From Actinomycetes bacterium (GTDB taxonomy: Bacteria; Actinomycetota; Actinomycetes; Mycobacteriales; Mycobacteriaceae): a DNA stretch of 5,799 nucleotides. The stretch spans positions 1 to 5,799 of the forward strand of contig JAHZJY010000386.1 in the NCBI GenBank assembly GCA_022600695.1, in the 5' to 3' direction. Shown here one piece after another: positions 1 to 5,799 of the stretch. Position 1 is the first letter of the stretch; each line of letters begins with the position of its first letter. The position numbers and the translations under genes were made by a program. The notes beneath the pieces were generated by a model. The model was not told the origin of the DNA, searched no databases, and saw only the letters and a list, made by a program, of their open reading frames with translations.

Positions 1-1
1 C

Positions 2-445
2 AATCCGCTGTCCTTCTTCGATATCGGGGTCTGGCGCGACAACGACTCCGATATCGCCCGGATCAGCGTGATCGCCCTGGCCGTGCTCACCCTCGCACTG
101 GCGGTGGTGGTGCTGCTCAAGGGAAAAATGTGGACCGGACTGTTGGGTATGTTCGCCACACCACTGCTCTTCGTCGGGGCCATCCGACTGTCCCGTCCGC
201 ATGCACCGTGGGCCCGCTGGCACTACCAGGACGAGCCATACAAAATGCATCGCTCGATGGAGCGGGAGCGCTATCTGCGTCGGCCCTTCGTCCAGGTGAA
301 TCTGTGGCTGCAGCACGTCATCGCCGGCGAACCGCGCTTTCCGAGCGACAGTGAGGTCAATGCCGAACTCGACCGCCAAGTGCGCGCCGCACCTGCCCCG
401 GGTCAGCCGTCGACTGATGCGGTCGTGGCCAAGGCCGGCGGGTAG
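2..445 (+). CDS. Integral membrane protein, Rv2180c-like, 3' part
   Basis: This gene is cut by the left edge of the window. The reading frame is open from base 2 and ends at TAG 443-445, giving about 147 residues of what I recall as a roughly 295-residue mycobacterial protein. Two hydrophobic membrane segments are visible, at about residues 22-42 of the fragment (starting ISVIALAVL) and about 45-61 (starting WTGLLGMFA). A hydrophilic, probably cytoplasmic tail follows; it is rich in Arg, Trp and Tyr at first (HAPWARWHYQDEPYK) and ends in an Ala/Pro-rich stretch. An internal GTG at 68 is not the start, because protein-like sequence continues upstream of it to the edge. I see no catalytic motif and the family has no established function that I know of. 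The next gene starts 7 nt after its stop on the same strand, so the two are probably co-transcribed. Confidence 0.75.
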   Translation, partial: NPLSFFDIGVWRDNDSDIARISVIALAVLTLALAVVVLLKGKMWTGLLGMFATPLLFVGAIRLSRPHAPWARWHYQDEPYKMHRSMERERYLRRPFVQVNLWLQHVIAGEPRFPSDSEVNAELDRQVRAAPAPGQPSTDAVVAKAGG

Positions 446-452
446 CGGCGCG

Positions 453-2401
<1,949 letters not shown>

Positions 2402-2406
2402 GCTAT

Positions 2407-2463
2407 CCGATCAGGATCTGTCTGGCCGATCAGGCGTGGGAGGTCGTCACGGGCCGATCAGGC
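2407..2463. repeat. Short direct repeats with CCGATCAGG core, three copies
   Basis: CCGATCAGG occurs at 2407-2415, 2426-2434 and 2454-2462. The last two copies extend to a 12-bp identity, GGCCGATCAGGC, at 2424-2435 and 2452-2463. Two copies lie in the gap after aroG, and the third encodes the last residues of PknL (around LIGP). This may be a local duplication of the pknL 3' end into the gap, or a decayed terminator repeat. No function is assigned. Confidence 0.5.
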
Positions 2464-3655
2464 CCGGCAGGTGCAGCCCCAGGTTCCACGCCGCGCCGGC
2501 TACCAGTCCGGTCAGGATCAGCACGGTCAGCACCCAGAGCACCACGTTCCGTCGCCCGCGTTCTCTCGCCCAGGCGAATTCATCGATATCTATGCCGGCG
2601 AACTGCTTTGCCCCGGCCGGGTGGTCCTCGACTGACGCCTCGGGCTCGACCGGGTCGGCCCCATCGGGATGGCCCGGGGTAACGGATCGCTCCGTCGGCA
2701 GGACCGCGCTGAACTGTCGCGTCGCGCCACCACCCGGCCGATGCCGGGCTGTCGTGGCGGCGTGCTGGGCGGCGTGCTGGGCGGAGTTGCGGGGCGCCGG
2801 AACCCGAAAGTGCGGCAGTTCCAATTCGTCCGCCACGTCTTCAAGGGCGTCATCCATCGCCAGGGCGTCGGCGAACCGGTCTTCCGGGACACGGGCTGTC
2901 GCGCGGGCGACCAGGAAGTCGAACTCCTGGGGCACCCCGTCGATCAACGAGCTGGGCGGCGGCACGTCCCGGTCCAGCCGTTGATTGGCCACCGCCAGGG
3001 CATTGTCACCGGTGAACGGCGTTGTGCCGGTGAGTAGTTCAAAGGCCATCACACCAGCCGCGTAGACGTCGCTTCGCGGTCCGGTGCAATCTCCGAGAAC
3101 CTGTTCCGGCGACAGATAACCGGCCGTGCCGAGGATGACGCTGGTTGAGGTGATACCGGCCTCGGCGCTCGCGCGGACCAGTCCGAAATCGACCAGCTTG
3201 ACCTCGCCGTCATCGGAGATCAGCACGTTCTCCGGTTTGATGTCGCGGTGCACGAGGCCGGCCCGATGTGCCACCGCCAAACCGCCCAGCACCGGGCGGA
3301 GCACCGCCACTACCGCGTGCGGCGGCATCGGTCCGCGTTCGGCCAGCAGCTCGCGCAGCGTCCCGCCCTCGACGAGTTCCATCACCAGGAACGGGTGCGC
3401 GGGATCGTTGCCCTGATCGTAGATACCGACCAGCCCGGGGTGCTTCAGCCGGGCGATGGCCCGGGCCTCGCGCTGAAAGCGGGTGATGAACTGATGATCC
3501 CCGGCGTAGCGGTCGTGCATCACCTTCAGCGCCACCGGGCGGTCAAGCCTGGTGTCGAGGCCGCGGTAGACAGTCGACATACCGCCGGTGGCGATGGCGG
3601 CCTCGACCCGATACCGGCCGTCGAGCAACGTGCCGACGAGCGGGTCCGGGATCAC
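2447..3655 (-). CDS. pknL: Transmembrane Ser/Thr protein kinase PknL
   Basis: This is a 402-residue Hanks-type receptor-like kinase of the plasma membrane (about 399 residues recalled in M. tuberculosis). The kinase domain spans about residues 15-270. It has a Gly-rich loop ATGGMSTVY (22-30), catalytic K44, alpha-C E63, the HRDIKPEN loop with D138 and N143, DFG at 156-158 and SPE at 182-184. Activation-loop threonines T169 and T171 in ITSTS match the autophosphorylated pair reported in M. tuberculosis. A roughly 100-residue linker rich in Ala, Pro and His follows, then one membrane helix at about 370-391 and only about 11 outside residues, so there is no PASTA or other sensor domain. GTG 3655 is chosen: it gives the homologous N-terminus, and an ATG at 3663 is out of frame and hits a stop after three codons. 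The gene is divergent from its likely substrate gene with 50 bp between them, and it converges on aroG. Confidence 0.96.
   Translation of the reverse strand: MIPDPLVGTLLDGRYRVEAAIATGGMSTVYRGLDTRLDRPVALKVMHDRYAGDHQFITRFQREARAIARLKHPGLVGIYDQGNDPAHPFLVMELVEGGTLRELLAERGPMPPHAVVAVLRPVLGGLAVAHRAGLVHRDIKPENVLISDDGEVKLVDFGLVRASAEAGITSTSVILGTAGYLSPEQVLGDCTGPRSDVYAAGVMAFELLTGTTPFTGDNALAVANQRLDRDVPPPSSLIDGVPQEFDFLVARATARVPEDRFADALAMDDALEDVADELELPHFRVPAPRNSAQHAAQHAATTARHRPGGGATRQFSAVLPTERSVTPGHPDGADPVEPEASVEDHPAGAKQFAGIDIDEFAWARERGRRNVVLWVLTVLILTGLVAGAAWNLGLHLPGLIGP
2450..2466. terminator. GC-rich hairpin, possible bidirectional terminator of aroG/pknL
   Basis: CGGGCC at 2450-2455 pairs perfectly with GGCCCG at 2461-2466 around a 5-nt GATCA loop. 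The hairpin lies 48 nt after the aroG stop and covers the last sense codons of pknL, just before its stop at 2447-2449. There is no T-tract on either side, so it is not a canonical intrinsic terminator. Mycobacteria are reported to use tail-less hairpins or Rho, and the convergent gene arrangement makes some termination here likely. Confidence 0.3.
2759..2782. repeat. 12-bp in-frame tandem repeat inside pknL
   Basis: Two perfect copies of GGCGTGCTGGGC stand side by side at 2759-2770 and 2771-2782. On the coding strand they encode the duplicated AQHA unit in the linker between the kinase domain and the membrane helix. Since the unit is a multiple of three, copy-number change would alter linker length without breaking the frame. 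Confidence 0.85.
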
Positions 3656-3661
3656 CGGCCC

Positions 3662-3667
3662 ATCCTA
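3662..3667 (-). promoter_or_regulatory. Candidate -10 element of pknL (leaderless start)
   Basis: On the minus strand the hexamer reads TAGGAT, a TANNNT match, and is followed by 6 nt and then the GTG start of pknL at 3655. This spacing predicts a transcription start at or next to the first base of the start codon. No clear -35 hexamer is seen at 16-18 bp. Confidence 0.6.
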
Positions 3668-3692
3668 GGTCGGAAACCACCCCGGGCCTGCT

Positions 3693-3698
3693 TAGACT
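3693..3698 (+). promoter_or_regulatory. Candidate -10 element of the Rv2175c-like gene (leaderless start)
   Basis: TAGACT matches TANNNT and is followed by 7 nt and then GTG 3706. This again predicts a leaderless mRNA. Its upstream promoter half overlaps that of the divergent pknL promoter, since the two -10 hexamers are only 25 bp apart. No clear -35 hexamer is seen. Confidence 0.6.
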
Positions 3699-3705
3699 GG
3701 CCGGT

Positions 3706-4110
3706 GTGAGCAGCATTCCAGCCGGTGATGACGTCCTCGGCGCGGGAGAACCGGTCTACGATCTGCCGACGGTGGCCGGGTTGCTGGGTATTCCGGTGAC
3801 GAGAGTTCATCAGCTTCTCCGGGACGGGCACCTGGTGGCGGTGCGCCGCGGCGGAATTGCGGTGGTGCCTAAAGTTTTTCTGACCGAATCGGGTCAGGTG
3901 GTCAAGGCCTTACCGGGTCTTCTCGCGGTGTTGCGGGACGGTGGTTACCGAGACAACGAGATCCTGCGCTGGCTCTTCACCGCCGATCCGTCGCTCACCG
4001 TCACCCGGGACGGGGCGCGGGAGCCGATATCCGATGCCCGGCCGGTTGACGCACTGGCGGCCCATCAGGCCCGGGAGGTCCTGCGGCGGGCCCAGGCCAT
4101 GGCGTACTGA
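3706..4110 (+). CDS. Winged-helix DNA-binding protein, Rv2175c family (PknL substrate family)
   Basis: This 134-residue protein closely resembles M. tuberculosis Rv2175c (146 residues as I recall), a DNA-binding protein reported to be phosphorylated by PknL on Thr9, which abolishes DNA binding. The helix-turn-helix is at about residues 19-39 (YDLPTVAGLLG, then TRVHQLLRDG). The basic wing VRRGG at 46-50 follows, and then a conserved C-terminal domain containing DGGYRDNEILRWLF and ending RRAQAMAY. GTG 3706 is the only usable start. No ATG, GTG or TTG occurs in frame just upstream, and the codon lies 7 nt after a -10 hexamer. As a result the protein begins MSSIPAGDD and lacks the tail that holds Thr9 in M. 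tuberculosis. DNA targets of the family are poorly known. It is divergent from pknL and convergent with mptA. Confidence 0.93.
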   Translation: MSSIPAGDDVLGAGEPVYDLPTVAGLLGIPVTRVHQLLRDGHLVAVRRGGIAVVPKVFLTESGQVVKALPGLLAVLRDGGYRDNEILRWLFTADPSLTVTRDGAREPISDARPVDALAAHQAREVLRRAQAMAY

Positions 4111-4124
4111 CTGGCGTACTGACT
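4101..4124. repeat. 12-bp tandem duplication carrying a doubled stop codon
   Basis: GGCGTACTGACT is repeated perfectly at 4101-4112 and 4113-4124. It duplicates the last codons and stop (Ala-Tyr-TGA) of the Rv2175c-like gene. The unit is 12 nt, so a second in-frame TGA falls at 4120-4122 and read-through would add only Leu-Ala-Tyr. It fills most of the 18-bp gap before the mptA stop. Confidence 0.9.
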
Positions 4125-4128
4125 GACG

Positions 4129-5613
4129 TCAACCTGTTCGCGATGATTCGGTGCGCCGCAACGAATACCAGGCGGCCGCCGCGCACGCGGTGGCCAGCAG
4201 CACGTGCAGCCACGAATACATGCCATGCGATCCGTCTGGTTTGAAGATGACCATGATCCATGTCGAGAACCCGGCGATCAGGGCTATCGCGGCCCGCGAC
4301 TGCGCCAGCGCCGACACCACGGCAAGCGGCCAGGTGTAGTACCAGGGCAGCGCAGCCGGCACGAACAGCACCACCACCACCATCGCCCAGAAGATGCCCT
4401 GCAGCGCCTCCCGGTCATCGTGTCGGAATCGCCACCACAGCAGCGGCAGTGCCACCAGAATGATCGCGATTCCGGCCAGCCTGGTGACCTCCAGTACGGC
4501 GTAGAAGTTGACCGGCACGAAGGCGCCGACGATTGTGCTCGTGAGGTTTGCCACCGCCGTCGGGACGGTCAGCCAGTTGATGATCCGTACCGAACCGGCC
4601 AGGGCCGTCAGCCAGCCCAGGCCGACCCCGGCCAGGCTGGACAGCACGGCGAACACCACGACGAACGTGGCCGCCGAGGCCAGTGAGGTGATGGCGAAGG
4701 CGCGCAGGCGGCTGCCGGCCAGATGGCGCATCCAGACCCACACCATGAACGGCAGTGCCAGGATCGCGGTGGCCTTCACCGCGACGGCAATGGCGATCAA
4801 CGCCGCGCCGGCCACCGGACGACGGTCGAAGGTGAGCGCGATACCGGCCATCATCAGCCCGACCATCAGCATCTCGTTGTGCACCCCACCCATCAGATGA
4901 ATGATCACCAAGGGGTTGAGCACACAGATCCACAGCGCCACGGCGCCGTCGGCGCCGATATGGCGGGCCACCCGTGGTGCGGCCCAGATCAGCAACGCCA
5001 GTCCGGGCAGCATGCACAGTCGCAACAGCATGGTGCCGGCGACGACATCGTCACCGACGATCAGTGTCACGAACCGCGCCACCAGGATGAATGCCGGCCC
5101 GTACGGCGCGGTGGTGGTGGTCCAGATCGGACTGACGTCGTCCAGCAGGGAATTCGGATTCTCGATCGGCCCGACAACGTACGGGTCGAAACCATCGCGC
5201 AGCAGCGCACCCTGTGCCAGGTAGGAATAAGTATCGCGGCTGAACAGCGGGACACTCAGCAGGAGGGGCGCCAGCCAGAAACCCGTCGTCGCGATCATGG
5301 TGCGGACACTGATCGGCCGACCGTCGATGAGGCGGCGTCCTAGCCACAGCCAGGCTGCCAGCATGAGCGCCACGCCACCCCACAGCACGAGCGTGGAGAC
5401 CACCACGCCGTGGCCGAAACGCACCCACGACAGGTGCAGGGATTCCAGCAGCGGATCGTGCTCACGGGTGCTGCCCGCGCCCAGCCCGCCGAGAGCGATC
5501 AGAGTCGCGCCCACCAGACCCAACAGCGCGGGACGGCCGTCATAGCCGCCGGCGAATGCCCGCAGGCGGCCGAATGCACTGGGCGTGGCCGCGGCTGTGG
5601 TCGGGGCGGTCAT
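4129..5613 (-). CDS. mptA: Polyprenol-P-mannose-dependent alpha-1,6-mannosyltransferase MptA
   Basis: This 494-residue multi-spanning membrane protein of the GT-C fold has about a dozen hydrophobic segments. MptA elongates the alpha-1,6-linked mannan backbone of lipomannan and lipoarabinomannan on the outer face of the plasma membrane, taking mannose from polyprenyl-phosphate-mannose. The conserved acidic loop is FSRDTYSYLAQG with D127, the likely GT-C catalytic Asp motif. Other family blocks are APYGPAF (169-175), HLMGGVHNEM (239-248), PWYYTWPL (423-430) and FKPDGSHGMYSW (457-468). I chose ATG 5613 (MTAPTTAAA), which lies just after the stop of the upstream prenyl synthase gene; the frame stays open further up but would overlap that gene. 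The protein is about 20 residues shorter than the M. tuberculosis one as I recall it, with differences at both termini. An AGGG lies only 3 nt before the ATG, a poor ribosome binding site, so translational coupling is likely. Confidence 0.93.
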   Translation of the reverse strand: MTAPTTAAATPSAFGRLRAFAGGYDGRPALLGLVGATLIALGGLGAGSTREHDPLLESLHLSWVRFGHGVVVSTLVLWGGVALMLAAWLWLGRRLIDGRPISVRTMIATTGFWLAPLLLSVPLFSRDTYSYLAQGALLRDGFDPYVVGPIENPNSLLDDVSPIWTTTTAPYGPAFILVARFVTLIVGDDVVAGTMLLRLCMLPGLALLIWAAPRVARHIGADGAVALWICVLNPLVIIHLMGGVHNEMLMVGLMMAGIALTFDRRPVAGAALIAIAVAVKATAILALPFMVWVWMRHLAGSRLRAFAITSLASAATFVVVFAVLSSLAGVGLGWLTALAGSVRIINWLTVPTAVANLTSTIVGAFVPVNFYAVLEVTRLAGIAIILVALPLLWWRFRHDDREALQGIFWAMVVVVLFVPAALPWYYTWPLAVVSALAQSRAAIALIAGFSTWIMVIFKPDGSHGMYSWLHVLLATACAAAAWYSLRRTESSRTG

Positions 5614-5618
5614 CTGCC

Positions 5619-5799
<181 letters not shown>

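Larger units (their letters stand above)
3653..3706. repeat. Perfect 8-bp inverted repeat spanning the pknL / Rv2175c-like divergent region
   Basis: CACCGGCC at 3653-3660 is the exact reverse complement of GGCCGGTG at 3699-3706, with 38 bp between the arms. Each arm covers the stretch between a -10 hexamer and the start codon of one of the two divergent genes. It may be an operator read by a dimer, or a by-product of both GTG starts being preceded by GGCCG-type sequence. The symmetry is visible; the role is unknown. Confidence 0.4.

Noticed and set aside
2436..2984. Plus-strand open frames (also 3248-3709) opposite pknL
   Set aside because: They have Ser/Arg/Ala-rich low-complexity shadow composition, while the minus strand encodes a complete kinase with all catalytic motifs.
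3661..3663. ATG on the minus strand at 3663 as the pknL start
   Set aside because: It is out of frame with the kinase and reaches a stop after three codons (ATG GGC CGG TGA).
4124..4131. Palindrome TGACGTCA as a regulatory site
   Set aside because: It lies at the 3' ends of two convergent genes, not in a promoter, and includes the mptA stop codon; a single 8-bp palindrome is weak evidence.
4204..5343. Plus-strand frames at 4204-4686 and 4723-5343 opposite mptA
   Set aside because: They are extremely rich in Gln, His, Arg and Gly, as expected for the complement of hydrophobic Leu/Val/Ala codons of a membrane protein.

Overview
The window is a GC-rich actinobacterial chromosome segment that I read as Mycobacteriaceae (a Mycobacterium or Mycolicibacterium outside the M. 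tuberculosis complex). From remembered proteins, the genes correspond one for one to the M. tuberculosis block Rv2180c, Rv2179c, aroG (Rv2178c), pknL (Rv2176), Rv2175c, mptA (Rv2174) and idsA2 (Rv2173), shown here in the opposite orientation. The proteins are similar throughout but clearly diverged. The IS-type gene Rv2177c, which I recall between aroG and pknL in M. tuberculosis, is absent. No tool was run, so family assignments rest on motif reading and memory.

Layout from left to right: (1) the 3' part of an integral membrane protein gene (+), (2) a DEDDh 3'-5' exoribonuclease (+), (3) type II DAHP synthase aroG (+), (4) a 45-bp convergent gap with short repeats and a small GC hairpin, (5) the membrane Ser/Thr kinase gene pknL (-), (6) a 50-bp divergent promoter region, (7) a winged-helix DNA-binding protein of the Rv2175c family (+), (8) an 18-bp convergent gap made largely of a 12-bp tandem duplication, (9) the mannosyltransferase gene mptA (-), and (10) the 3' end of a polyprenyl diphosphate synthase gene, idsA2 type (-), just upstream of mptA in transcription order. 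Coding density is very high and there is no gene-free stretch longer than 50 bp. I see no tRNA, rRNA, CRISPR array, insertion sequence or phage attachment site.

Functionally these are three neighbouring themes. AroG commits carbon to the shikimate pathway. PknL and the Rv2175c-type protein form a known kinase/DNA-binding-substrate pair, divergently transcribed from a shared short promoter region. IdsA2 and MptA form a tight two-gene unit joining prenyl diphosphate synthesis to lipomannan/lipoarabinomannan mannan elongation, which uses a polyprenol-linked mannose donor.

This is conserved core chromosome and I do not see a novel system. The most useful observations are at the level of regulation and starts. 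Three genes (aroG, pknL, Rv2175c-like) begin with a GTG placed 6-7 nt after a TANNNT -10 hexamer, so all three look leaderless. The Rv2175c-like protein has no in-frame start upstream of that GTG, so it lacks the N-terminal tail that carries the PknL phosphoacceptor threonine reported in M. tuberculosis. The divergent region also carries a perfect 8-bp inverted repeat placed symmetrically at the two start sites.
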